35,641 bases of DNA from a virus. The notes under the pieces are model-generated. The model was not told where the DNA came from and searched no databases. It was given only the letters and a program-made list of their open reading frames with translations. Positions 15,960-23,659 of this stretch are shown here, piece after piece (positions within the stretch are counted from its first letter, which is position 1; each line of letters opens with the position of its first letter). The translations under genes were made by a program, and so were the position numbers. The stretch covers positions 1 through 35,641 of IMG/VR virus record IMGVR_UViG_3300023184_000314. One strand, 5' to 3'.

Positions 15960-16163
15960 ATGAAAGTAAGTTTAGATGAAGTTGATGGTAACGTGGAAAA
16001 GATGATCAAGCGTTTTCTAAAGAAAACAAAAAAGATGAGAATTATTGAAGATTGTTATGATCGTAAATATTATTTAAAGCCTTCACAAATAAGACATACA
16101 ACAAGACGCGCAAAAGAAAGAGCGTTAGAAAAAGAAAAAGCCTCTGCTCCAAAAGAGGATTGA
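15960..16163 (+). CDS. rpsU: Phage-encoded ribosomal protein bS21 homologue
   Basis: The 67-residue product aligns along its length with bacterial bS21 (about 71 residues): VEKMIKRFLKKTKK corresponds to the first helix (ALRRFKRSCEKAG in E. coli), and YYLKPSQIR to FYEKPTTER, followed by a basic helix (RRAKERALEKEK). bS21 sits near the anti-Shine-Dalgarno part of 16S rRNA and helps start translation. Phage bS21 copies are known in aquatic phages and are presumed to enter host ribosomes and favour phage mRNAs. ACGAGGAA is a good ribosome site. It is the last gene before a strong terminator, within the late head cluster, so it may be made late. Confidence 0.85.
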   Translation: MKVSLDEVDGNVEKMIKRFLKKTKKMRIIEDCYDRKYYLKPSQIRHTTRRAKERALEKEKASAPKED

Positions 16164-16185
16164 TAGTCTGTAAAAAATAATTATT

Positions 16186-16252
16186 AAAAACCAGAAATAT
16201 TCAAGCTGCTAGAAATATAAATCTAAGCAGACTTGATATCTGGTTTTTTTTT
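16186..16252 (+). terminator. Strong intrinsic terminator after the head-assembly operon
   Basis: AAAAACCAGA (16186-16195) pairs with TCTGG plus the T-run (16239-16252). Inside, TCAAG and CTGC pair with CTTGA and GCAG with small bulges, and TAGA with TCTA, giving a long imperfect hairpin of about 20 bp. Nine T follow the stem. It ends the transcription unit that includes the bS21 gene. Confidence 0.85.
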
Positions 16253-16435
16253 ATAATTATTTAATCAATTATTAGGCATCACTGGGCATATTATTTGATT
16301 AAAAATCGTTAGAAACACAAGTGCCGTTTCACACGATATAATGGCATAGATTTTAATAAAAATTATTACTAATTATTGTTACATGATGTTGACTTATGTT
16401 GACATCTATGTTTTCTTTATTTAAGGAGTTTTTTA
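16253..16435 (+). promoter_or_regulatory. Intergenic region before the long fibre gene, probable promoter
   Basis: This 183-base AT-rich gap follows a terminator, so a promoter is expected. It has an inverted repeat TTTAATCAA (16260-16268) and TTGATTAAA (16295-16303), TATAAT at 16337-16342, two TGTTGAC copies around 16387-16403, and TATTTA at 16258 and 16418. AAGGAG before the ATG at 16436 is the ribosome site. I cannot tell which element is the promoter. Confidence 0.45.
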
Positions 16436-19400
16436 ATGTCAAAACAAAAAGGTTTTGCAGTTATTTCAGGTTCTAGCACAGTAGTCGCTAAAATCATGGA
16501 AAACGGCACGGTAGTATTCGGTGATCAAAAGCCAGTTAATATGCGCGTTAGCGGTACACTCGTTCTTGACCTAGAAGGTCAAGTAGGTGGTGCCGGTAAA
16601 GTTCTACATGTTGGCACAGATGGCAGTGCTTCATTAGCACAAGTTTCTGCAGCAAATGTTACCACCACCGGTGGTAGTAATGTTCAAGCTGTATTAAACA
16701 GCTTATCAAGTAGTCAAAGTACTGATTTCGGTTCTGTCAATACAAGAATGTCTACTGAAGAAGCTGCACGCGCTGCAGCTATAACTTCTGAAGCTTCTTC
16801 ACGTACAGCAGCTGACAACAGCCTCGCAGCACTAATGAGTTCAGAAATTGCTAGTGTTGATGCAATAATCACTAGTGAAGTTCTAAGTCTAGAAAGTAAA
16901 ATCAATGACGACATCAGTAGTCTAATCAATGGCGCTCCAAGCGTTCTTGATACATTAAAAGAACTAGCTGATGCAATCAGTGGTGATGCAAGTTTCGTTC
17001 AAACTGTTCTTAATCGTGATAATAGTTTAGAATCTGCAATTAGTTCTGAAGCTTCTGCTCGCGTTGTTGCTGATGCAAGTCTAGCAACTGCACTATCAAC
17101 ACAAGTTTCAACTGAAGCTTCTACGCGTGTTGTTTCCGATGCAAGTGTAACAACTGCATTGTCAACACAAGTTTCAAGTGAAGCTTCAAGAGCTACCGCT
17201 GCCGAAGGTTCATTAGCTACTGCATTAACAAATGCGGTTTCAAGTGAAGTTTCCTCACGCGTTAGTGGTGATGAAAGTGTTTCAAGTGCATTCTCAGCTG
17301 CAGTTTCAGCTGAAGCAAGTATGCGCACTGCAGCCGATGTTTTACTAGCTAGCGATCTAAGTTCAGAAGTAGTTGCACGTGAAAATGCAGTTAGTTCTGA
17401 AGCTGCAGCACGTACTGCTGGTGATGCAAGTGTAACAACTGCTCTAAACACTGCAGTATCATCAGAAGCTTCAAGTCGTGTTGTTGGTGATGATTCACTA
17501 TCAGCAAGAATTGATGCAATTGACAGTTTGCAAACTGTTGATCTTGCTTCAATTGAAACTCGTCTTTCAAACGAAGAAGATCGCGCAGATTCAGTTGAAT
17601 CAGCAATCAGTGCCGATCTAAGTTCTGAAACTGTTCGTGCACAATCAGCTGAAGCTGTATTAACTGCAGATCTTAGTACCGAAGTTGTTGATCGTCAATC
17701 AGCTGATACAAGTCTTCAAACTCGTTTATCAGCTGAAGAAGTTCGCGCTGCTTCAGTTGAAGGTGTTCTAAGTACAGACCTAAGCAGTGAAGCTGCCCGT
17801 GCTGCTTCAGTAGAAGCTGTATTAGCAGGCAGAATTGATGGTGTTCTATCAAACTCTGACCCAGCTGCTCTTGATTCATTGGCAGAAATTGTTGGTGCAT
17901 TCCAAAGTGCAGACGGCACAATAAATGGCGCTATCACAAGTCTTGCAACCGGTTTAAGTACAAGTATTTCTTCCGAAGCTTCACGCGCTGTAGCTGCCGA
18001 AGGTAGTCTTGCTTCTTCAATCAGTAGTGAAGCCTCACGCGCTGAAAGTGTTGAAGCAGTATTAACTGCTGCCGACAGCACCGAAGTTGCTGCTCGTCAA
18101 TCAGCCGATACAAGCCTGGATAGTAAACTTTCAACTGAAACTGCTCGCGCACAATCAGCTGAAACCTCACTAACAAGTGCTTTCTCAACTGCCGATGCAT
18201 CATTAGCTACAAAGATTGACGCAGATATTTCTACGGAAGCAGCTGCTCGTTCAAGTGCTGATAGTTCATTAGCTTCAAACTTAAGTTCTGAAGTTTCTAA
18301 CCGTACTTCTGCAGATGCAAGTGTCGTTGCGGTTCTAAGTAGTGAAATTGTTGCACGTGCAAGTGCAATTGATAACGAAGCAAGTATTCGTGCTGCTGCT
18401 GACGTAAATCTAGCATCTTCACTTTCAACAGAAATTGTTGATCGTGCAGCCGCTATCTCAACAGAAGCTTCTAGCCGTGTTACTGGTGATGCAAGTGTTG
18501 TTGCTCAACTTAGTACTGAAATTGCTGATCGTGAAGCCGCAATCAGCAGTGAAGCATCAAGTCGTGTTGCAGGTGACGAAAGCGTTGCAGCTGCTCTAAG
18601 CACTGAAATTGCTGATCGTCAAGCTGCAATCAGTAGTGAAGCATCAAGTCGTGTTGCAGGTGATGGTAGCCTACAAGCTGCACTAAGTAGTGAAGAATCA
18701 ATCCGTGTTGTCGGTGATGTTTCATTAGCCAGTGCAATCTCAACAGAAAAAGTCAGAATTGATGCAATCCTCAATGGTTCTATTGCTGATCTAGATCAAT
18801 TTGCTGAAGTTGTTGCTTATGTCGGTAGTTTAGATACAGCACAATCAAATGCAATCCTAACCAGTATTGCAAGTGTGAATGTAAGAGTTTCATCTGAAGA
18901 AAGTGCTCGCACAGCAGGTGATGGCAGTCTAACAACTCGCTTATCATCTGAAGAAAGTGCTCGTACAGCAGGTGATGGTAGCTTAACAAGTCGCTTATCA
19001 ACTGAAGAAGTTGCACGTGCTTCAGCAGATACTTCATTAGCAACTGCTCTTTCAGGCGAAGCTTCAAGAGCAACCGCAGCAGAAGGTTCATTAGCAACTG
19101 CTGTTTCAGCGGAAGCAAGTGTCCGCACTTCAGCAGATAGTAGCTTAACAAGCCGTCTATCAAGTGAAGAAAGTACACGTACTTCAGCTGATGCATCATT
19201 AGCAAGTAAACTAAGTGCCGATGTTTCTACGGAAGCTGCTGCACGTTTAGCTGCTGATGGAAGTCTAGCAACTGCACTATCAAGTGAAGCAAGTGTTCGT
19301 CTCGCTGGCGATAATTCACTTGATGCACGTGTTGATACATTAGAAGGCGTCCTAATCGTAGGCGCTGCTAATGAAATTGACATCAATGGTGGCCCAGGCG

Positions 19401-19717
19401 CTGTTGGTCTAAGTGGCACAATTACAATCGGTCTCCCAGATAACGTCACTGTCGCTGGCAACCTAACTGTAAATGGTAATGCTACACTCGGTGACAGTTC
19501 AGCCGATCAAGTAACAGTAAACGGTAAGTTCCAAGCTCCTAAGTTTACTGCTGCAACAATCCCAGCTGCATACCTAACCGGTGTTCAAACAGCACACAAT
19601 GGACATATGTTCTATCTTGATGCTGCAAATGATGCCGTTGCTGCATTCCCACAAGGCCAGAAATGGTACTTCTGTGAAGGTGGTGAATGGTTCGCAAGCC
19701 CATTTTATGGTGCTTGA
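16436..19717 (+). CDS. Long repetitive fibre protein
   Basis: The 1093-residue product has a short N-terminal domain (KGFAVISGSSTVVAKIMENG) resembling that of the 183-residue protein at 19842. Residues about 100-965 are low-complexity Ala/Ser/Glu repeats such as SSEESARTAGDGSLTTRL, in 18- and 22-residue units, as expected for a parallel helical bundle. Three breaks contain a tail-fibre-type motif such as INGAPSVLDTLKELADAIS. The C-terminus is beta-rich (NVTVAGNLTVNGNATLGD) and ends with QKWYFCEGGEWFASPFYGA. It is probably a trimeric fibre; whether on the tail or head is unknown. It sits between protease and scaffold genes, an unusual place for a fibre, and has its own terminator. Confidence 0.85.
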   Translation: MSKQKGFAVISGSSTVVAKIMENGTVVFGDQKPVNMRVSGTLVLDLEGQVGGAGKVLHVGTDGSASLAQVSAANVTTTGGSNVQAVLNSLSSSQSTDFGSVNTRMSTEEAARAAAITSEASSRTAADNSLAALMSSEIASVDAIITSEVLSLESKINDDISSLINGAPSVLDTLKELADAISGDASFVQTVLNRDNSLESAISSEASARVVADASLATALSTQVSTEASTRVVSDASVTTALSTQVSSEASRATAAEGSLATALTNAVSSEVSSRVSGDESVSSAFSAAVSAEASMRTAADVLLASDLSSEVVARENAVSSEAAARTAGDASVTTALNTAVSSEASSRVVGDDSLSARIDAIDSLQTVDLASIETRLSNEEDRADSVESAISADLSSETVRAQSAEAVLTADLSTEVVDRQSADTSLQTRLSAEEVRAASVEGVLSTDLSSEAARAASVEAVLAGRIDGVLSNSDPAALDSLAEIVGAFQSADGTINGAITSLATGLSTSISSEASRAVAAEGSLASSISSEASRAESVEAVLTAADSTEVAARQSADTSLDSKLSTETARAQSAETSLTSAFSTADASLATKIDADISTEAAARSSADSSLASNLSSEVSNRTSADASVVAVLSSEIVARASAIDNEASIRAAADVNLASSLSTEIVDRAAAISTEASSRVTGDASVVAQLSTEIADREAAISSEASSRVAGDESVAAALSTEIADRQAAISSEASSRVAGDGSLQAALSSEESIRVVGDVSLASAISTEKVRIDAILNGSIADLDQFAEVVAYVGSLDTAQSNAILTSIASVNVRVSSEESARTAGDGSLTTRLSSEESARTAGDGSLTSRLSTEEVARASADTSLATALSGEASRATAAEGSLATAVSAEASVRTSADSSLTSRLSSEESTRTSADASLASKLSADVSTEAAARLAADGSLATALSSEASVRLAGDNSLDARVDTLEGVLIVGAANEIDINGGPGAVGLSGTITIGLPDNVTVAGNLTVNGNATLGDSSADQVTVNGKFQAPKFTAATIPAAYLTGVQTAHNGHMFYLDAANDAVAAFPQGQKWYFCEGGEWFASPFYGA
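16740..19330 (+). repeat. Degenerate in-frame tandem repeats encoding the fibre shaft
   Basis: Coding repeats with units of 54 or 66 bases (18 or 22 residues) recur, most regular at 17174-17371 (22-residue units) and 18890-19320 (mostly 18). They are diverged at DNA level and stay in frame. Such repeats can recombine and change shaft length. They also produce long spurious open frames on the opposite strand. Confidence 0.85.
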
Positions 19718-19743
19718 TATAATAGTTTTTAATTAAACTATAA

Positions 19744-19772
19744 GCCGGTACCCGAAAGGGTGCCGGTTTTTT
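19744..19772 (+). terminator. Intrinsic terminator after the long fibre gene
   Basis: CCGGTACCC (19745-19753) pairs with GGGTGCCGG (19758-19766), nine pairs including one T-G wobble, around a GAAA tetraloop. Six T follow. It separates the long fibre from the short fibre gene. Confidence 0.9.
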
Positions 19773-19841
19773 ATTGTTAAATGCTATTTATTTGGTTGAA
19801 ACAATGTTTCAAGTTATATTTAGTGAAGAAGCAGGTATAAG

Positions 19842-20393
19842 ATGATCAAAGGCTTAAGCGTAGTAAACGGAACAACGCATGTCCATAAACTATTAAATAA
19901 TGGCATTGCAAGTTTCAGTGGCTCCGTTCAAATAACTGGAACATTATTGCCAGAAGGTGATGCCCAAAGAGATATAGGCTCTCCCCAAAATAGATGGGGA
20001 GATATTTATGTTCAACAAACTACAGTTGGTGCTATATTTGAAACTGGATTAACAACAGAAAATTTAGGAGAACATCCTACAGGAACAGTTGTTGTCTGGG
20101 AAAATGGAAAAGCAATTCCTTGTATAAAAATAGAAGATCATAGAGTTGTTGGTGCAACATTATATGGAAAAGATCAACCAATAATATTAGGCGCAGAATA
20201 TGTTTTAGTAACCGGTACAGTAAGATCTGGCGATTGGATCGTTACTAGTGAAAAAGTCGGTCATGGTTGTGCTGCAAAAACTAAAACAATATTTGGAACA
20301 AAAAGAGATTTATTCGGCAAAGTATTGGCGCAAGCATTAGAAGATGCCGATGGTGATAGCAATTTAATTAAATGTTTTATTAAGAAACTGTAG
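19842..20393 (+). CDS. Short fibre-like structural protein
   Basis: The 183-residue product begins KGLSVVNGTTHVHKLLNNG and SVQITGTLL, parallel to the N-terminus of the long fibre. RDIGSPQNRWGDIYVQ is a motif found near the ends of many phage fibres (ending in an NRWxxIYV pattern). The rest is beta-rich (GTVVVWENGKAIPCIKI, YVLVTGTVRSGDWIVTS) and resembles a fibre tip or decoration domain. It lies between a terminator upstream and a weak AT hairpin downstream, so it may be transcribed alone. Whether it attaches at the same place as the long fibre is inference. Confidence 0.8.
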   Translation: MIKGLSVVNGTTHVHKLLNNGIASFSGSVQITGTLLPEGDAQRDIGSPQNRWGDIYVQQTTVGAIFETGLTTENLGEHPTGTVVVWENGKAIPCIKIEDHRVVGATLYGKDQPIILGAEYVLVTGTVRSGDWIVTSEKVGHGCAAKTKTIFGTKRDLFGKVLAQALEDADGDSNLIKCFIKKL

Positions 20394-20427
20394 TTTTATG
20401 GTATGTTATGAAAAATAAAACTATTTA
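20391..20427 (+). terminator. Weak AT-rich hairpin at the end of the short fibre gene
   Basis: TAGTTTTAT (20391-20399) and ATAAAACTA (20415-20423) can pair over 9 bp. The first arm includes the stop codon. Only TTT follows, so termination would be weak. TATTTA at 20422-20427 overlaps the second arm and may instead be a promoter element for the scaffold gene. Confidence 0.35.
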
Positions 20428-20463
20428 ATTGAGTAAAAGTGTATTTTCAGGAGTATTTTTATA

Positions 20464-21711
20464 ATGAGTAGTTCAAAACTATTAGAGCAAGCCATAGTAG
20501 ATGCTCAAGCTCTACGAGATTCAGCGTTCAAAAGTGCACAAGCAACATTGTTAGAAAAATTTGCTCCGCAGGTTAAAGAAGCTGTTGAAAAACTATTAGA
20601 GCAAGAAGGCGATGAAGAACCAGGTATGCAAGGTTCTCCTGAAGATGCTCTTGCAGCACAAATCCCACCAGGAACAGATTTCGGTGGTGCACCAAAAGAT
20701 ACATCAGATAAAAACTATGTTTCTGGTAAAGCTAAAGACATCCCACGCGCTGCTATGGATGGTGAAAAACTTTGTCCATGCCCTGATGATAATGAAGAAG
20801 TTACTCTTGAATTGAATCTATCTGAATTGGCAGATCAATTAAGAATGGGTATGGAAGCAGAAGAAGTTGAAGAAGACATGAATATGCAACCAATGTTAGG
20901 TGGTATGCAAAACCAGCCGCCAGCTGCAGGTGGTACAGGACTTTCTGAAAGTTTAGAATTAGACGAAGAACTACAAGAAGAAGCAGAAGGCGAACTAGAA
21001 GAAAATATTGCAGTAAATCTTGATGAAGTTTTCTCTGAGTCCGAACATAAAGATGATTTAGAAGAAGAAGTACAAGAAGGTAAAGGAAAGAAAAAATGGA
21101 ATGCACAACAACATGCGGCTGCCCGCAGCGACAATCCTGAGCAGGCTTTAGCAAATTCGGAAGAAAAATCAAAAAATGTGAGAAGTTTTCTCGCTGATAA
21201 AAAAGCAGAAGCAGCTGCTAAACAAAAAACAAACGAATCAACAGTAAAACAATTGATGAGCACATCTGCCCAATTGTTAAAAGAACACCAGAATACAGTT
21301 AATCTGGTTGAAAAGAAAGATTCACAAATCAAAAAACTTTTGGAAGAAAACAAAAAATTCTCTTCCACTTTAGAAGAAATGTCAAGTGCATTTAAGAAAC
21401 TTGAAGAAGTCAATCTATTAAATGCGACACTCTTCTATCAAAATCAGGTCTTGAAAAGCGCCTCCTTGAATGAGCGACAAAAAACACATATTGTCGAAGC
21501 TATTTCAAAGGCTGATTCTGTAAATGAAGCAAAAACTGTCTATCAAACATTAATCAATTCAGTGGGTGGTCATGCAAAAGAAGAACGTTCACCAAAATCA
21601 CTGAATGAAGCGATTAATAAAAATAGTTCATTCCGTTTGCCTCATAAACAAGCAGAACAACCAAACGATCCAAATAAAGATCGCTGGTTAAAATTAGCCG
21701 GTATCAAATGA
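20464..21711 (+). CDS. 22: Prohead core scaffold protein (T4 gp22-like)
   Basis: The 415-residue product is acidic and helical, as expected for a scaffold that fills the prohead and is then digested. There is an N-terminal helix (KLLEQAIVDAQALRDSAFK), a long acidic segment about 120-210, a coiled coil about 260-330 (QIKKLLEENKKFSSTLEEMS), a helical block with LNERQKTHIVEAISKADSVN, and the typical end WLKLAGIK. Several [IL]xE sites (such as LNE|A) would allow degradation by the protease. It is larger than T4 gp22 (about 270). The capsid gene follows 28 bases later. Its initiation region, AGGAGTATTTTTATAATGAG, is nearly the same as the sheath gene's. Confidence 0.88.
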   Translation: MSSSKLLEQAIVDAQALRDSAFKSAQATLLEKFAPQVKEAVEKLLEQEGDEEPGMQGSPEDALAAQIPPGTDFGGAPKDTSDKNYVSGKAKDIPRAAMDGEKLCPCPDDNEEVTLELNLSELADQLRMGMEAEEVEEDMNMQPMLGGMQNQPPAAGGTGLSESLELDEELQEEAEGELEENIAVNLDEVFSESEHKDDLEEEVQEGKGKKKWNAQQHAAARSDNPEQALANSEEKSKNVRSFLADKKAEAAAKQKTNESTVKQLMSTSAQLLKEHQNTVNLVEKKDSQIKKLLEENKKFSSTLEEMSSAFKKLEEVNLLNATLFYQNQVLKSASLNERQKTHIVEAISKADSVNEAKTVYQTLINSVGGHAKEERSPKSLNEAINKNSSFRLPHKQAEQPNDPNKDRWLKLAGIK

Positions 21712-21739
21712 TACCAAATATATTCACAGGAGTTTTAAA

Positions 21740-23416
21740 ATGTCAGTCATCAAAAAATTAACAGAAGGTATTATAAAGCGCGATCTTGAAAAAGAAGGCA
21801 GCGCATTATTAAGTAAGTGGTCAGACACAGGTCTATTAGAAGGTATTGGCGATGATCGTGCGAAAGCAACGATGGCTCGCCTACTTGAAAGTCAAGCTCA
21901 AGAATTACTACGTGAAGCGAACACAATGTCAGGAGGTGATGTTGAAGGTTTCGCTGCAGTTGCATTTCCAATTGTCCGCCGCGTTTTCGGTAGCTTAATT
22001 GCTAACGAACTCGTTAGCGTACAGCCAATGAGTTTACCAAGTGGTCTTATCTTCTTCCTTGACTTTACGTTTGATCGTACTCGTTCAGGCGCAGTAAGTG
22101 GTAGTTCACTATTCGGTGGTGGTCGTGTAGCCAGCCAACTCACGGGCGGTGTTGATCTCAGTGGTCTAAATGCTGAAAATTCCCTCCGTGCTCTAAACAA
22201 CGGCTACTCACTAGCAACCGGTTCAAACCCAACTGCTTCTTGCGTTCTAAAAGATAGTGGTACATTCGGCACTGGCGATGTATCAATTGATCAAGCTTGC
22301 AGATACGATATGGACGTTGTTAGTGGTTCAGAAGTTGCCGTATTTGTTGTTGCAACGTCACTATTAACAAATCTAGATCGCAGCAACTTAATTGCTGTTT
22401 CAGGTACGTTTGAAAGTGGTTCACTTGTTCGTCGTCTATCAGCACAAAGTGATGCTAATGGCGTGTTTATGGCTGGTGAATCATTTACTCACGTTCGTCT
22501 AGTTGTTGTTGGCACAGGCGCAACAAGTCTTGCAACTGGTAATCGTGCATTAACTTGGCCACTACGTGACGAATTAGGCGCCGGTACTTCACCACTCGGT
22601 AGTATCGCAGCAGTAAGTGTCACTCTAGAAGGTGAAGCAAACATTCCAGAAATTGACATCAAAGTTGACAGTGTCGCTGTAACCGCTAAGAGCCGCAAGC
22701 TCAAAGCCAAGTGGACACCAGAACTCGGTCAAGATCTAAATGCTTATCACAATCTTGATGCCGAAGTTGAACTCACAAGTATCCTATCAGAACAAATTGG
22801 TCTTGAAATTGACCAAGAAATGTTAGGTGAACTTGTTCGTGGTGCAACCGCTGCAACACTATACTGGTCACGTCGCCCAGGTAAATTCCTTGATCGTACA
22901 ACCGGCTTACCAATTGCCGGTGGTGCAAACAATGAATCACTACTCGGTGCTGACTTTACCGGTAACGTCAGCATGTGGTACGAAACACTCGTTGAAACAA
23001 TCAATGATGTAAGTGCTGCTATCCACCGTAAGACGCTTCGTGGCGGTGCAAACTTTGTTGTTTGCGGTCCAGAAGTTGCTAACATCCTTGAATTCACCAG
23101 CGGATTCCGTGCAAACGTAGTTCATGATGATGCCAAGGGCACAATCGGCGCAGTTAAAGCCGGTTCAATCAGTAAGAAATGGGATGTATTCGTTGATCCA
23201 TATTTCCTACGTAACGTTGTTCTTGTAGGCCGTAAGGGCAGTAGTTTCCTCGAAAGCGGATTCGTATATGCTCCATACGTCCCACTCCAAGTTACACCAA
23301 CCATCTTTGGTACTGAAGACTTCGTACCACGTAAAGGCGTTATGACCCGTTACGCTAAGAAGATGGTACGTCCTGACATGTACGGATTAGTGGTGGTCCA
23401 GGATATGGTAGGTTGA
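21740..23416 (+). CDS. 23: Major capsid protein (T4 gp23-like)
   Basis: The 558-residue HK97-fold capsid subunit has an N-terminus that resembles T4 gp23: ALLSKWSDTGLLEG (T4 LLNKWKPLLEG) and MARLLESQAQELLREA. The likely maturation cut is after LRE at residues 57-59, before Ala, as T4 gp23 is cut after LTE before Ala at residue 65. Later features are VRRVFGSLIANELVSVQPMS, the long C-terminal domain with RKTLRGGANFVVCGPEVANI, and the end FVPRKGVMTRYAKKMVRPDM. It is slightly longer than T4 gp23 (521). AGGAG precedes the ATG. No separate vertex protein (gp24) is seen in the window. Confidence 0.95.
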   Translation: MSVIKKLTEGIIKRDLEKEGSALLSKWSDTGLLEGIGDDRAKATMARLLESQAQELLREANTMSGGDVEGFAAVAFPIVRRVFGSLIANELVSVQPMSLPSGLIFFLDFTFDRTRSGAVSGSSLFGGGRVASQLTGGVDLSGLNAENSLRALNNGYSLATGSNPTASCVLKDSGTFGTGDVSIDQACRYDMDVVSGSEVAVFVVATSLLTNLDRSNLIAVSGTFESGSLVRRLSAQSDANGVFMAGESFTHVRLVVVGTGATSLATGNRALTWPLRDELGAGTSPLGSIAAVSVTLEGEANIPEIDIKVDSVAVTAKSRKLKAKWTPELGQDLNAYHNLDAEVELTSILSEQIGLEIDQEMLGELVRGATAATLYWSRRPGKFLDRTTGLPIAGGANNESLLGADFTGNVSMWYETLVETINDVSAAIHRKTLRGGANFVVCGPEVANILEFTSGFRANVVHDDAKGTIGAVKAGSISKKWDVFVDPYFLRNVVLVGRKGSSFLESGFVYAPYVPLQVTPTIFGTEDFVPRKGVMTRYAKKMVRPDMYGLVVVQDMVG

Positions 23417-23440
23417 TCTTTAAATAAAGCCTATATAAAG

Positions 23441-23464
23441 AAGCCCCTTCACAGGGGCTTTTTT
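23441..23464 (+). terminator. Intrinsic terminator after the capsid gene
   Basis: AAGCCCCT (23441-23448) and AGGGGCTT (23453-23460) form a perfect 8-bp stem with a TCAC loop, followed by T through 23464. Confidence 0.9.
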
Positions 23465-23486
23465 ATTTGTTAGAATATTTACCTAT

Positions 23487-23546
23487 ATGCAAGCAATTTA
23501 TGAAATACGTAATAAAATAAATAATAAAAAATCTTGGAAAGAATAA
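23487..23546 (+). pseudogene. Possible remnant of a GIY-YIG endonuclease gene
   Basis: A 19-residue open frame reads MQAIYEIRNKINNKKSWKE. The part AIYEIRNKINNK looks like the first strand and turn of a GIY-YIG domain, which normally continues with YIGSS. Here it ends after eight more residues. It lies between two terminators after the major capsid gene, a known kind of place for homing genes. The match is only about 12 residues in AT-rich DNA, so chance is possible. Confidence 0.35.
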
Positions 23547-23583
23547 CATGGTCGGCTGATATTAACCGGTTCACAGCCTGAAT

Positions 23584-23614
23584 GAAACCCGCTAGAAATG
23601 GCGGGTTTCTTTTT
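23584..23614 (+). terminator. Second intrinsic terminator upstream of the neck gene
   Basis: GAAACCCGC (23584-23592) and GCGGGTTTC (23601-23609) form a perfect 9-bp stem with an 8-base loop, followed by five T. It lies 120 bases after the capsid terminator with no clear gene between. Confidence 0.88.
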
Positions 23615-23626
23615 ATATAAACTATT

Positions 23627-23634
23627 TATAAATA
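23627..23634 (+). promoter_or_regulatory. T4-type late promoter element TATAAATA
   Basis: TATAAATA is the exact -10-like core of T4 late promoters. It follows a terminator and precedes the ATG at 23660 by about 25 bases, leaving room for a short leader with GAGG (23645-23648). With the preceding bases it forms the palindrome TATTTATAAATA (23623-23634). It would drive the neck and tail genes. Confidence 0.65.
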
Positions 23635-23659
23635 AGTTATCAATGAGGTACCACAATAA

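Noticed and set aside
16740-19330. Regular short repeats resembling a CRISPR array
   Set aside because: Repeats are coding, in frame, degenerate and without unique spacers.
16714-19461. Long open frames on the opposite strand of the fibre gene
   Set aside because: They mirror the Ala/Ser/Glu codon repeats of the fibre and have low-complexity products without start signals.
19804-19845. 13-residue frame overlapping the short fibre start
   Set aside because: Too short to support; probably chance in the leader.
23548-23583. Sequence reminiscent of a tRNA T arm (GGTTCACAGCC)
   Set aside because: No 5-bp T stem, anticodon arm or acceptor stem can be formed around it.
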